A DNA stretch of 64,000 bases, taken from Kitasatospora sp. NBC_01246 (GTDB lineage Bacteria; Actinomycetota; Actinomycetes; Streptomycetales; Streptomycetaceae). The notes beneath the pieces are model-generated. The model was not told the DNA's origin. It made no database searches and was given only the letters and a program-made list of their open reading frames with translations. Position numbers and translations under genes: made by a program. Position 1 is the stretch's first letter. Every line of letters starts with the position of its first letter. The DNA lies in the NCBI RefSeq assembly GCF_036226505.1, contig NZ_CP108484.1, positions 2,356,001 to 2,420,000 on the forward strand, given 5' to 3'. Positions 7,834 to 16,342 of the stretch are shown here, piece after piece.

Positions 7834-10800
7834 TCAGGCGCCCAGGCGCAGCGGGGTGAGCCGGGTGGCGACCAGGTTGGTGGCCCCGCGGTCCCGTTCG
7901 ACGTGGCCGTGCACCAGCAGGCCGGCCCGGTCCAGGGCGGTGCGGCGCTGGGACTCCCAGACCGGGCGGCTGCAGATCACGTTGATCAGGCCGGTCTCGT
8001 CCTCCAGGCTGAGGAACAGCACACCGCCCGCCGTCGGCGGCCGCTGGCGGTGCGTCACCAGTCCGCCGACCACCACCGCCGAGCCGGGTTCCACCCCCGG
8101 CAGCTGGGCGGCGGTCAGTGCGCCGCCGCGCTCCAGGTGCGCGCGCAGGTGCTGGACGGGGTGGCTGGTGGCGGAGGCCCCGGTGGCCCAGAGGTCGGCG
8201 ATGGTCTCCTCCACCGGGGTCATCTCGGGCAGCGGCGGGGCCTCGGTGCCGGGCGTGGTGCCGGGGATCAGCGCCGTCGACACTCCGGCGAACGCTCCGG
8301 CGGCCCAGAGCGCCTGACGCCGGCCCAGCCCGAAGCAGCCGAACGCGCCCGCCGCGGCGAGGGCCTCCAGGACCGGCGCGGGCAGGCCCGTGCGCCGCGC
8401 GAAGTCCTCCAGGTCGGCGTACGGCTGCCCGGCCGCGATCGCCTCGGCCTGCGGGGTGCCGACCCCGCGCACGGTGTCCAGCCCGAGCCGGATGGCCGCC
8501 TGCGGTTTGCCGGCGGTGAGCGGCGGCTCCGGGGTCGGCCCCCGGTACGGCTCCAGGGTCGGCCGGGCCCCGCTGGCGTTGACGTCCACCCCGCGCACCC
8601 GTACGCCGTGCCGCCGGGCGTCCGAGATCAGGCTGAGCGGTGCGTAGAAGCCCATCGGCTGGTTGGCCAGCAGCGCACAGGTGAAGGCGGCCGGGTAGTG
8701 GTACTTGAGCCAGGCGCTCGCGTACACCAGGTGGGCGAAGCTGATCGCGTGGCTCTCCGGGAAGCCGTAGTTGGAGAAGGCCTCGATCTTGACGTAGACG
8801 TCCTCGGCGGTCTCCGGCGGGATGCCGCGTTCGGCCATGCCGCCCAGCAGCCGCTCGCGCAGCCGGGCGACCCGCTCGTGCGAGCGCTTGGAGCCCATCG
8901 CCTGGCGCAGCCGGTCCGCCTCGGCGGGGGTGAACCCGGCGCAGTCGATGGCCAGTTGCATCATCTGCTCCTGGAACAGCGGCACCCCGAGGGTCTTGCC
9001 GAGCGCGTTCTCCATCAACGGGTGCGGGCAGCCGGCCGGTTCGACCCCGGCCCGGCGGCGCAGGTACGGATGGACCGAGCCGCCCTGGATCGGGCCCGGG
9101 CGGATCAGCGCCACCTCGACCACCAGGTCGTAGAAGTGGTCCGGCTTGAGCCGCGGCAGGGTCGCCATCTGGGCGCGCGACTCGACCTGGAAGACACCGA
9201 CCGTGTCGGCCCGGCGCAGCATCGCGTACACGCCCGCGTCGTCGACCGGGATGGTCGCCAGGTCGTAGTGCGCGCCGTGGTGTTCGGCGATCAGGTCGCA
9301 GGTGTCGTGCAGGGCGGAGAGCATACCGAGGCCCAGCAGGTCGATCTTGACCAGTCCGGCACCGGCCGTGGAGTCCTTGTCCCACTGCAGCACCGACCGC
9401 CCCGGCATCCGGGCCCACTCGGTCGGGCAGATCTCGGCGATCGGCTCCCTGGTGAGCACCATGCCGCCCGAGTGGATGCCCAGGTGGCGCGGCAGGCCGT
9501 GCAGTTGACCGGCCAGGGCGAGCACGTCGGCGGGGATGACGGCGTCCGGGCCGGGCGCGGAGCGGAAGTCGCTCTGCCGGCTGAAGGCGTCCACCTGCCC
9601 CTGCGGGTAGCCGAGCACCCGGGCCGCGTCGCGCAGCGCCAGCCGGGGCCGGTAGGTGATCACGTTGGCGACCTGGGCGGCGTGCTCGCGCCCGTAGCGG
9701 CGGTAGACGTACTGGATGACCTCCTCGCGGCGGCGGTGCTCGATGTCCAGGTCGATGTCGGGCGGACCGTCCCGGGCGACGGAGAGAAAGCGTTCGAACA
9801 GCAGCCGGTAGTGGATCGGGTCGACGGCGGTGATGCCGAGCGCGTAGCAGACCGCCGAGTTGGCCGCCGAACCCCGGCCCTGGCACCAGATGGACTCCCG
9901 GCGGCAGAAGTCGACGATGTCGTGGACGATCAGGAAGTACCCGGCCAGCTCCAGGTCCTCGATGACGTCCAGTTCCTTGCCGAGCTGCCGGCGGGCGGCC
10001 GCGTTCCCGGGCCCGAAGCGGGCCGGGCCGCCGGCGGCGACCAGCGCGCGCAGATGGCTGATCTCGGTGTGGCCGGGCGGGACGGGGAAGCCGGGCAGCT
10101 CCGGGTCGAGCCGGGTGAAGTCGAACGCACAGGCCCGGGCCAGGTCGACGGTGGCCTGCCGCACCCCCGGGAAGCGGGCCAGCCGGGCCGCCATCTCGCG
10201 GCCCGAGCGCAGGTGCGCGGTGCCGGCCGCCTGTGTCCAGCCCGCCGCGTCCTGGAGCGTCCGGCGCTCGTGCAGGGCGGCCAGGCTCTGTGCCAGCCGG
10301 CCCTGGGCCGGGCCCGCGTGGTGCGCGTTGGTGGAGGCGACGACGGGGAGGCCGAGCCGGGCCGCCAGCGCGGCGAGGGCGTCGTTGCGCAGGTCGTCGC
10401 CGGGCAGCCACTGGTCGATCAGCTCGACGTGGACGTTCTCGCGGCCGAAAGCCTCGGTGAGGGTGCGCAGCCGGCGCTCGGCCCCGTCGACGCCCCGGGA
10501 GGTGTCCGCGCGGGCCCCGCCCCCGGCGGCTCCGGCGGCCAGGGCGGCCGGCACCCGGCCGAGGCGGCAGCCGGTGAGCACCGCCCAGTGGCCGTCGTGC
10601 GCGTCGGCGAGCGCGGCGAAGTCGTACGCCGGACGGCCCTTGGCCCCGCCCGCCAGCTGGGCGGCGCCGATCGCCGCGGAGAGCCGGCGGTAGCCGGCCG
10701 GGTCGCGGGCCAGGACGAGCAGGTGCTCCACCTCCTGGTCGCGGCGCAGCGTCAACTCGGCGCCGAACACCGTGCCGACGCCCGCCTCGCGGGCCGCCTC

Positions 10801-11103
10801 GGCGAAGCGGACCGCGCCGTAGAGGCCGTCGTGGTCGGTGAGCGCGAGCACCTCGACGCCCAGCCGGGCGGCCTCCGCGACCAGCTCCTCGGGGTCGCTG
10901 GCACCGTCGAGGAAGCTGAAGGCCGAGTGGACGTGCAGTTCCGCCCAGGCCGGATCGCCGGTCGGCCCGGCCGGCCCGGGGCCGCGGTCCTCGGCCCGGC
11001 GGCGGATCGGCACCACCTGGCCGGCGGCCGGGCCCGGCCGGCCGCCGGCCAGGCGTCGGTGCAGCTCGCTCCAGGGGAGCGCGGGGTGGCTGGTGAATCC
11101 CAT
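7834..11103 (-). CDS. dnaE2: Error-prone DNA polymerase III alpha subunit DnaE2
   Basis: 1089 residues from ATG 11103 (MGFTSHPALPWSELHRRL); the frame stays open 132 nt upstream through a repeat region that is not protein-like. The N-terminal PHP domain starts AELHVHSAFSFLDGA and contains ALTDHDGLYG. The C-family polymerase core has the PDIDLDIEHRRR catalytic aspartates followed by RYGREHAAQVANVITY. The C-terminus has an OB fold (AVVVGGLVTHRQRPP) and lacks the beta-clamp and tau-binding tail of DnaE1, as expected for DnaE2. It performs mutagenic translesion synthesis after DNA damage. Upstream in the same direction are the ImuB-like and ImuA-like genes and a LexA box, so this is the SOS mutasome operon. 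Confidence 0.96.
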   Translation of the reverse strand: MGFTSHPALPWSELHRRLAGGRPGPAAGQVVPIRRRAEDRGPGPAGPTGDPAWAELHVHSAFSFLDGASDPEELVAEAARLGVEVLALTDHDGLYGAVRFAEAAREAGVGTVFGAELTLRRDQEVEHLLVLARDPAGYRRLSAAIGAAQLAGGAKGRPAYDFAALADAHDGHWAVLTGCRLGRVPAALAAGAAGGGARADTSRGVDGAERRLRTLTEAFGRENVHVELIDQWLPGDDLRNDALAALAARLGLPVVASTNAHHAGPAQGRLAQSLAALHERRTLQDAAGWTQAAGTAHLRSGREMAARLARFPGVRQATVDLARACAFDFTRLDPELPGFPVPPGHTEISHLRALVAAGGPARFGPGNAAARRQLGKELDVIEDLELAGYFLIVHDIVDFCRRESIWCQGRGSAANSAVCYALGITAVDPIHYRLLFERFLSVARDGPPDIDLDIEHRRREEVIQYVYRRYGREHAAQVANVITYRPRLALRDAARVLGYPQGQVDAFSRQSDFRSAPGPDAVIPADVLALAGQLHGLPRHLGIHSGGMVLTREPIAEICPTEWARMPGRSVLQWDKDSTAGAGLVKIDLLGLGMLSALHDTCDLIAEHHGAHYDLATIPVDDAGVYAMLRRADTVGVFQVESRAQMATLPRLKPDHFYDLVVEVALIRPGPIQGGSVHPYLRRRAGVEPAGCPHPLMENALGKTLGVPLFQEQMMQLAIDCAGFTPAEADRLRQAMGSKRSHERVARLRERLLGGMAERGIPPETAEDVYVKIEAFSNYGFPESHAISFAHLVYASAWLKYHYPAAFTCALLANQPMGFYAPLSLISDARRHGVRVRGVDVNASGARPTLEPYRGPTPEPPLTAGKPQAAIRLGLDTVRGVGTPQAEAIAAGQPYADLEDFARRTGLPAPVLEALAAAGAFGCFGLGRRQALWAAGAFAGVSTALIPGTTPGTEAPPLPEMTPVEETIADLWATGASATSHPVQHLRAHLERGGALTAAQLPGVEPGSAVVVGGLVTHRQRPPTAGGVLFLSLEDETGLINVICSRPVWESQRRTALDRAGLLVHGHVERDRGATNLVATRLTPLRLGA

Positions 11104-11155
11104 CGGGGGTTGTCGCCTTCGGTCTCTCGTTCGTGTCCTGCCCCCCTGCCGTGCT

Positions 11156-11222
11156 CCCCGCCGATCTCTCCCTGCCGTGCTCCCGCCGGCCTTTCCCCGC
11201 CGATCTCTCCCTGCCGTGCTCC
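11156..11222. repeat. 28-bp direct repeat in the imuB-dnaE2 intergenic region
   Basis: A 28-bp C/T-rich sequence at 11156-11183 recurs exactly at 11195-11222 (start-to-start 39 bp). Related shorter copies (CCGTGCTCC, CCGCCGCACCGTCC) fill the rest of the 174-bp gap between the stop of the ImuB gene and the start of dnaE2. The gap is strongly purine/pyrimidine-biased and has no open frame of its own. Confidence 0.85.
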
Positions 11223-11277
11223 GTCCCCGCCGCACCGTCCCCGCCGCACCGTCCCGACGCTCCGCCGCCGTGCTCCG

Positions 11278-13191
11278 TCAGTCGTAACCGGCCTCCAGGA
11301 ACCACTCGCCGTTCTCCACCGTGAGCAGCAGCGCCCGCCCGTCCGCCACCGTGACCTGGAAGCGTGCCCGGCGGCGGGCGCGCGCCTGGTCCCACCAGTA
11401 CTCGACCGCCGGCCAGGGTCCGGTCCAGCCGTCGACCACCAGGTCCCGACCGCGCACCGCGATCCGGGCCGGTCGGGCCGACACCCCCGCCCGGCCGTCC
11501 ACGTTCACCGGCCGCCCGGCCGTGTCCAGCACCGCGACCGGCACCGGGGCGCGGTGCACCACGGCCGGCCAGACGTCCCGCAGCCGCCCCGGCCAGGGCG
11601 CGTCGGCCGGCGCCGCCGGGTCGTACGGCTCGCCCCACGGCACCCGGACCACCTGCTCGCCCGGTCCCCGCCCGCCGGCCGGTTCGATCCGGCGCAGCCC
11701 GGCGTGCCCGAGCACCGCCTGGACCCGGGCCACCGCCCGCTCCACCCGGTCGTCCGCGACCGCCTGCCCCCAGAGCGCCAGCTGCCGGCCCTGGTCGGGC
11801 GAGAGGTCGTCGGGTACGAGCCGCAGGGCGGTGAACCCCGCGTCGTGCGACGGCCCGCCGTCCGGCACGGCGAACGTCCCCGCGCCCTGCCAGGCCTGGA
11901 GCTGCCAGCGGACGCGCTCGGCGAGCGCCGCCGCCGACAGCCGGCCCTCGTGCCGCCAGAGCCGCGAGACGGTCCGCCCGTCCGCGCAGGCCACCTCGAC
12001 GGCGACCCGCTGGCAGGTCAGACCCGCCCCGGCGAGCCGCTGGTGCAACTGCTCGGCCAGGGTGCGGGCGACGAACACCAGCGGTTCGGCGAGCGCCTCC
12101 GGCGGGTCGAAGCACTGCTCGACGGAGAGGTCCGGCCCCTCCGTACGCGGCACCAGCGGGCGCGGCTGCAGCCCCCGGGCCAGCCGGTGGGCGGCCGTGC
12201 CCGCCGGGCCGAAGCGGTCCGCGACCGCCTCGGCGGGCAGCGCGGCGAACGCCCCGACGGTGGGCAGGCCGAGCCGGTCCAGCAGCTCCGCCAGCCCCTC
12301 GTCGCCGAGCGCGGCCACCGGATAGGGGGCGAGGAACTCCGCCGTCCGGCCGGCCGGCACCAGCACCCCCGCCCGGGCTGCCAGCACGGCGGCGAACAGG
12401 CCGTCGGCGACCCCGATCCGGGCCGGCGGCACCGCGTCCGCCTCCCCGGGGCGCGCCTCGGTGTCCGGCCCGGAATCCGGGCCGGCGGGCGGCTCGGGCG
12501 GCCGGGCGAACCCGCCCGGTGCGCCGTCCCGGGCCGCGGGCGCCGCGGCGAACAGGCCGTCCACCGCCCCGGCGCGGCGCCGTGCCGCCGCACGCTCGGC
12601 CTCCGCCGGGCGCGTCCACCCGGGGGTGTCGGCGGCCCCGGGCTCCGGCGGGTGCGCCCGCCCGGCGGGCCCGGCGTGCTCGGCGTCCGCGGGATGGGCC
12701 TGCCCGGCCCGAACCTCCGGGGCCTCCTCGCCCCGGTCCGCCGCACCGGCCAGGGCGGCCGCCACCGCCCGCTGCACCTTCGCCGTCAGCGCCTCCTCGC
12801 CGCCGAAGTACCGGCTCGGGCCCTTCATCGGGATCGCGCACAGACCCGGGCGAAGCACCTCCACCCGGGGCGTGAACGCCTCGACCGCCGCGACCACCGG
12901 TTCGAACCGCCGGGTCTCCGCCTCCGGGTCCCGCTCCCGCAGCTCCAGCGCGGGGCAGAGCCGCTGGGCCAGCTTGAGCCGCTGCCCCTGCCGCACACCG
13001 GCCGACCGCGCCGCCTCCGAGCAGGCCAGGACCCGCCCGCCGGCGACCACCGCCACCGGGACGTCGCCGCCGCCGTCCGCGCTCCCTTCGACGGCCACCA
13101 CCGGCCAGTCCGGGCACCAGACCACCAGCACCCGCGGCGTCCCGGGGGTCCCGGCTGCCGCAGGTGTTCCGGACGCTCCGCCGCCGGTCAT
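11278..13191 (-). CDS. imuB: ImuB-like Y-family DNA polymerase homolog (probably catalytically inactive)
   Basis: 637 residues. It begins RVLVVWCPDWPVVAVEG, the degenerate form of the first Y-polymerase motif, and CAIPMKGPSRYFGGEEAL replaces the SxDE motif, so the catalytic acidic residues are lost as in other ImuB proteins. ImuB is the adaptor that links ImuA and DnaE2 to the sliding clamp in SOS mutagenesis. Residues about 150-240 form a Pro/Ala/Glu-rich insertion. A motif before it (AVDGLFAAAPAARDG) repeats one after it (VADGLFAAVLAARAG), as if the insert arose by internal duplication. The little-finger region is intact (RTLAEQLHQRLAGAGLTCQRV). Its stop is 1 bp from the ImuA-like start side, giving tight coupling. 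Confidence 0.92.
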   Translation of the reverse strand: MTGGGASGTPAAAGTPGTPRVLVVWCPDWPVVAVEGSADGGGDVPVAVVAGGRVLACSEAARSAGVRQGQRLKLAQRLCPALELRERDPEAETRRFEPVVAAVEAFTPRVEVLRPGLCAIPMKGPSRYFGGEEALTAKVQRAVAAALAGAADRGEEAPEVRAGQAHPADAEHAGPAGRAHPPEPGAADTPGWTRPAEAERAAARRRAGAVDGLFAAAPAARDGAPGGFARPPEPPAGPDSGPDTEARPGEADAVPPARIGVADGLFAAVLAARAGVLVPAGRTAEFLAPYPVAALGDEGLAELLDRLGLPTVGAFAALPAEAVADRFGPAGTAAHRLARGLQPRPLVPRTEGPDLSVEQCFDPPEALAEPLVFVARTLAEQLHQRLAGAGLTCQRVAVEVACADGRTVSRLWRHEGRLSAAALAERVRWQLQAWQGAGTFAVPDGGPSHDAGFTALRLVPDDLSPDQGRQLALWGQAVADDRVERAVARVQAVLGHAGLRRIEPAGGRGPGEQVVRVPWGEPYDPAAPADAPWPGRLRDVWPAVVHRAPVPVAVLDTAGRPVNVDGRAGVSARPARIAVRGRDLVVDGWTGPWPAVEYWWDQARARRRARFQVTVADGRALLLTVENGEWFLEAGYD

Positions 13192-13192
13192 C

Positions 13193-13948
13193 TCACACCA
13201 CCGCCATTCGGTCGAGGTCCGCCCCGACCCCCGACGTCACGTCCTCCCCCGCCTCGGCGGCCTCGGCCACCGCCCGCACCTCGCCGTGCTCGTCCGGCAG
13301 CCAGAGCCGGGCGGTGCGCCCGCGCACCGCCGAGCCACGCCCCTCCACCGCCACCTCCACCTGCCGCCCGGTGAGCTGGCCGTGCCCGTCACCCAGCCCG
13401 AACCAGCGGCCGGAGCGCACCTCCAGCCGCAGTCCCGCCCCCGGCCACGGCCCGGCCACCAGCAGCACGCAGCCACTGCGCCGCAGCACGGCCGCCAGCC
13501 GGGCGGCCGGCTTGGGTGCCACCGGCCCGTCCGGACGCAGCATGATCAGCTCGACCGCCCCGGCCAGCACCGACACCACCTCGGCCCAGTGCGGCCCGGG
13601 GTCGTCCGCCACCAGCAGTCGCCGCAGGTCCAGCCCGTACCCGGCGGCCGCGGCGAGCCCGAGATCGGGCAGTCCGACCGCGGCCGCCCAGCCGCCGTCC
13701 GACCCGCGTGCCCCGGCGGCCAGCGCCAGCAGCAGCCCGGTGTCCCCGGCCCCCACCGACACCGCCGTCCCCCGCCGGAGCCCGCCCTCCGGCAGCACCG
13801 CCCCCAGCGCGGGCAGCACCGGCAGCAGCCCGCGCCGACCGTCGACCGCCTCGGTGCCGGTAGCGGCACCGAGGGCAGCCGCGGACACCACCGGGCGGAG
13901 CGGCTGCCGCTCGGCGGTGGATTCGAAAACAGATTCGAAAACGGGCAC
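13193..13948 (-). CDS. ImuA-like (RecA-fold) mutasome protein
   Basis: About 251 residues if translation starts at GTG 13948; the frame is open to 14011. The upstream ATG at 13966 and the GTG at 14011 are disfavoured because the LexA box lies at 13959-13974, so a leaderless or near-leaderless start downstream of it fits better. The chain has a RecA-like core (LPALGAVLPEGGLRRGTAVSVGAG, with a degenerate Walker A), LVADDPGPHWAEVVSVLAG, and a C-terminal tail. By position and length it corresponds to ImuA-prime of the actinobacterial ImuA-ImuB-DnaE2 cassette. It ends 1 bp before the ImuB start. Direct repeats ATTCGAAAAC at 13921 and 13933 encode VFES twice at the N-terminus. Confidence 0.8.
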   Translation of the reverse strand: MPVFESVFESTAERQPLRPVVSAAALGAATGTEAVDGRRGLLPVLPALGAVLPEGGLRRGTAVSVGAGDTGLLLALAAGARGSDGGWAAAVGLPDLGLAAAAGYGLDLRRLLVADDPGPHWAEVVSVLAGAVELIMLRPDGPVAPKPAARLAAVLRRSGCVLLVAGPWPGAGLRLEVRSGRWFGLGDGHGQLTGRQVEVAVEGRGSAVRGRTARLWLPDEHGEVRAVAEAAEAGEDVTSGVGADLDRMAVV

Positions 13949-13958
13949 ACCCCCAGGA

Positions 13959-13974
13959 TCGAACATTCGTTCGC
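13959..13974 (-). promoter_or_regulatory. LexA (SOS) box upstream of the mutasome operon
   Basis: TCGAACATTCGTTCGC matches the actinobacterial SOS box TCGAAC-N4-GTTCGA at 11 of 12 defined positions. It sits just upstream of the ImuA-like, imuB and dnaE2 genes, so the operon should be LexA-repressed and DNA-damage induced. Confidence 0.85.
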
Positions 13975-14213
13975 AAAGATTCAAGTCTGCTTGGTCCACC
14001 CCAACGGTCACTCTCCGTGTTGCCCGCCGCTCGGGGCCCCCGGACCGCCCCGGGGGCGATCACCCAGGTCGGCACGGGTGCCCCGTCGCGGCGCGGCCGC
14101 CGCGCTCCCGGCACGGCGGGGTCCGGGCACCTCACGGAACGGCCGTGTCACAACTCGCCGGGCTACCTCGTCAAAGGAGTGCAAGCCGCCGGACACCGAC
14201 TTTGGAGCGCGTC

Positions 14214-14687
14214 ATGGAAGCACGCCTGAACCCCTTCACCAACCCGGTCCTGGGCAAGGTCTTCAAGCACATCATCGCCGCGGGCAAGGCGCTCGAAGGC
14301 TCGACCCTGCCGGCCGCGACGCAGGAGCTGGTGAAGCTCCGCGCCAGCCAGATCAACGGCTGCGGCTTCTGCACCGACATGCACTTCAAGGACGCCGTGC
14401 ACGCCGGAGAGTCCCCGGAGCGCCTCAACCTGGTCGCGGCCTGGCGCGAGGCCACGGTGTTCACCGAGGCCGAGCGCGCCGCCCTGGAACTCGCCGAGGA
14501 GGCCACCCGCATCGCCGATGCGGCCGGTGGCGTCTCCGACCGGGTCTGGACGAACGCCGCCCAGCACTACGACGAGGACCAGCTCGGCGCCCTGGTCGGA
14601 GTGATCACCGTCATCAACGCCTTCAACCGCGGGAACGTCATGCTCCAGATGCCCGCCGGCGACTACCGGCCCGGCCAGTTCGCCTGA
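14214..14687 (+). CDS. AhpD-like carboxymuconolactone decarboxylase family protein
   Basis: 157 residues from ATG 14214. The peroxidatic site pattern NGCGFCTDMHFKDA (Cys-x-x-Cys followed by His at +4) is complete, as in AhpD and related alkylhydroperoxidases. ELVKLRASQI before it and the all-helical remainder (LVAAWREATVFTEAERAALELAEEA) are typical. It probably reduces peroxides or acts as a thiol-linked reductase. The gene is monocistronic, reads away from the divergent SOS operon, and ends in a strong hairpin. Confidence 0.92.
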   Translation: MEARLNPFTNPVLGKVFKHIIAAGKALEGSTLPAATQELVKLRASQINGCGFCTDMHFKDAVHAGESPERLNLVAAWREATVFTEAERAALELAEEATRIADAAGGVSDRVWTNAAQHYDEDQLGALVGVITVINAFNRGNVMLQMPAGDYRPGQFA

Positions 14688-14738
14688 GCGGGAGCACTGC
14701 CCGGAACGGCCGGATCCGGCCCCGACCGGGGTCACCAA

Positions 14739-14784
14739 CGAGGCGGACACCCGCGCACCCGACGGGCGCGAGGTGTCCGCCTCG
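14739..14784 (+). terminator. Hairpin terminator after AhpD-like gene
   Basis: Perfect 13-bp arms (CGAGGCGGACACC and its complement) with an inner CGCG/CGCG stem, 52 bp after the stop. Confidence 0.65.
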
Positions 14785-14930
14785 CCGCCTTCGCGAGCCC
14801 GGCTCCGCGACCGACGCCTTCGCCAACCGGGCGTGACCGCAGTCACGCTGATGGAGCGTCACATCCCGCCGGTGCACGTCGTCTCCCTGGCACACGAGGA
14901 AGCGACCCGCTCGACCGAGGAGGACGCACC

Positions 14931-15401
14931 ATGGAGACCATGACCGTCGAACGCGTCATCGACGCCCCCATCGACGACGTGTTCCGCTGGCTCACCACGA
15001 CCACCAACTACACGGCCTCGCCGCTGGTGCTGCGCTGCCGCCTCGCCCGGCGCGGCAGCGGGGCGCCCTACGGCGTCGGCGCCGTCCGCAACCACCTGTG
15101 GCTCATCGGCTGGTTCAGCGAGCGCATCACCCACTACGACCCCCCGTACGCCACCGAGTACGTCGTCGACCGGAGCCTGCCGCCGTCCCGTCACGAACTC
15201 GGCCGGATGACCTTCACGGAGGTCGACGGCGGCACCCACGTCCGGTGGACCACCCGCGCCGAGGTCGGCGTCCCGCTGCTCGGCGGCCAGCTCACCCGGC
15301 TGTTCGCCCGGCCGGTCATCACCCGCGCGTTCCGGAACATCCTCGACGCCGCCGCCACCGCGCTGACCACGCCTCCCGGCCGGACCCCGCCGCGGCGCTG
15401 A
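14931..15401 (+). CDS. SRPBCC (START-like) family protein
   Basis: 156 residues from ATG 14931 behind GAGGAGGACGC. It begins METMTVERVIDAPIDDVFRWLT, the standard opening of polyketide cyclase/START-like folds, with a central strand pair (ERITHYDPPYATEYVV, RMTFTEVDGGTHVRWTT) and a long C-terminal helix (LFARPVITRAFRNILDAAATAL). Such domains hold a hydrophobic ligand in a deep cavity. Neither ligand nor pathway can be deduced from this context. Confidence 0.85.
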   Translation: METMTVERVIDAPIDDVFRWLTTTTNYTASPLVLRCRLARRGSGAPYGVGAVRNHLWLIGWFSERITHYDPPYATEYVVDRSLPPSRHELGRMTFTEVDGGTHVRWTTRAEVGVPLLGGQLTRLFARPVITRAFRNILDAAATALTTPPGRTPPRR

Positions 15402-15439
15402 CCACCCGTCGGTCGGAGGCGGGGTGGCAGACTGGTCCC

Positions 15440-16027
15440 ATGATCGGACCGGACTTCAAGAAGGACCTTCAGATCTATCTGCAGGACGCCCGGGACGCCC
15501 TGCTCTGGAAGCTCGACGGGCTGTCGGAGTACGACATCCGCCGCCCGATGACGCCGACCGGCACCAACCTGCTGGGGCTGGTCAAGCACGCGACCGGCGC
15601 CGAGGCCCTCTACTTCGGAGCCACCTTCGGGCGGCCGTTCGCCGGAACGCCCCTGTGGATCACGGGCGACGCCGAGCCGAACGCCGACCTCTGGGCGACC
15701 CCCGAGGAGACCCGGGAGCAGATCGTCGACCGGTACCGCGCGGCATGGGTCCACGCGGACGCGACGATCGGGTCACTCCCGCTGGACGCCGTCGGCCGGG
15801 TGCCCTTCGGCAACCGGAGCGAACTGACGCTCCACCGGGTCCTCGTCCACATGATCGCGGAGATCCAACGCCACGCCGGCCACGCGGACATCGTCCGGGA
15901 ACAGCTCGACGGCACCACCGGCCTGCGCGACGGGGACGGGAACATGGCCCCCGGCGACCGCCCCCAGTGGGAGGAGCACCACACCCGGGTCGAACAAGCA
16001 GCCCGCACGGCCGCCCAGCCCACCTGA
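15440..16027 (+). CDS. DinB family protein (DUF664-type)
   Basis: 195 residues from ATG 15440; the longer frame upstream is antisense-like and overlaps the SRPBCC gene. DinB four-helix bundle with the metal triad pattern: LVKHATGAEALYFG (His about 52), and LTLHRVLVHMIAEIQRHAGHADIVREQLDG near the C-terminus (His about 137, His about 145 and His148). These proteins are probable thiol-dependent (mycothiol or bacillithiol) transferases or metal-binding proteins. The sequence just before the start (CAGACT, then 6 nt to ATG) lacks a ribosome site and is compatible with leaderless expression. Confidence 0.85.
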   Translation: MIGPDFKKDLQIYLQDARDALLWKLDGLSEYDIRRPMTPTGTNLLGLVKHATGAEALYFGATFGRPFAGTPLWITGDAEPNADLWATPEETREQIVDRYRAAWVHADATIGSLPLDAVGRVPFGNRSELTLHRVLVHMIAEIQRHAGHADIVREQLDGTTGLRDGDGNMAPGDRPQWEEHHTRVEQAARTAAQPT

Positions 16028-16050
16028 CACCCCCACCCCCCGAGCGGACC

Positions 16051-16206
16051 TCAGCCCGCGCCGTCCGTGCCGTGGTACTCGCTCGGCATGGAGCTGTGGT
16101 GCTCCACGGGCCGTTCGGTGCCGACTCTCGCCCACCACCAGTACGCGAGGCCGGCCACGGCGACGAGGCCGACCGGAATCAGGACCACCAGAAGCCATTC
16201 GAGCAT
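16051..16206 (-). CDS. 51-residue single-pass membrane protein
   Basis: A short minus-strand frame from ATG 16206 to TGA 16053-16051 with a good ribosome site (GGGGGAGACGGC) upstream. It reads MLEWLLVVLIPVGLVAVAG, then LAYWWWARVG, then a short charged tail rich in His, Glu and Ser. A membrane helix occupies residues 4-25 with a Trp-rich interface, so the order is helix out and soluble C-terminal tail. The frame is convergent with the DinB gene and divergent from the MpaB-type gene. Codon bias on this strand fits a real gene, unlike the longer plus-strand frame over the same DNA. Function unknown. Confidence 0.72.
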   Translation of the reverse strand: MLEWLLVVLIPVGLVAVAGLAYWWWARVGTERPVEHHSSMPSEYHGTDGAG

Positions 16207-16329
16207 GCCGTCTCCCCCTCCCCCGGCGGCCGACCCGGCGTGCCGCCCCCGGGAAGCGTAGGCCCACGCGCGCCACGGAGTGGCCGGCGGCGCGGCGGGG
16301 CCGCGTTGACCTGTCCCTGACCGGGACCC

Positions 16330-16335
16330 TAGGGT
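16330..16335 (+). promoter_or_regulatory. Leaderless -10 element (TAGGGT) for the MpaB-type gene
   Basis: TAGGGT lies 7 nt before the GTG at 16343 with no ribosome site between them, indicating a leaderless mRNA. Confidence 0.55.
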
Positions 16336-16342
16336 CTGGCCT

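Noticed and set aside
7037..13117. 2026-codon minus-strand open frame in the same region as dnaE2 and imuB
   Set aside because: Wrong phase relative to the polymerase genes; composed of Arg/Gly/Pro with no motif.
6895..13374. 2159-codon plus-strand open frame across the mutasome operon
   Set aside because: It is antisense to ImuA, ImuB and DnaE2, which have clear domains. The frame exists because third-position GC removes stops in the antisense frame.
16067..16261. 64-residue plus-strand frame opposite the small membrane protein
   Set aside because: No ribosome site, no coding bias; the minus-strand frame has both.
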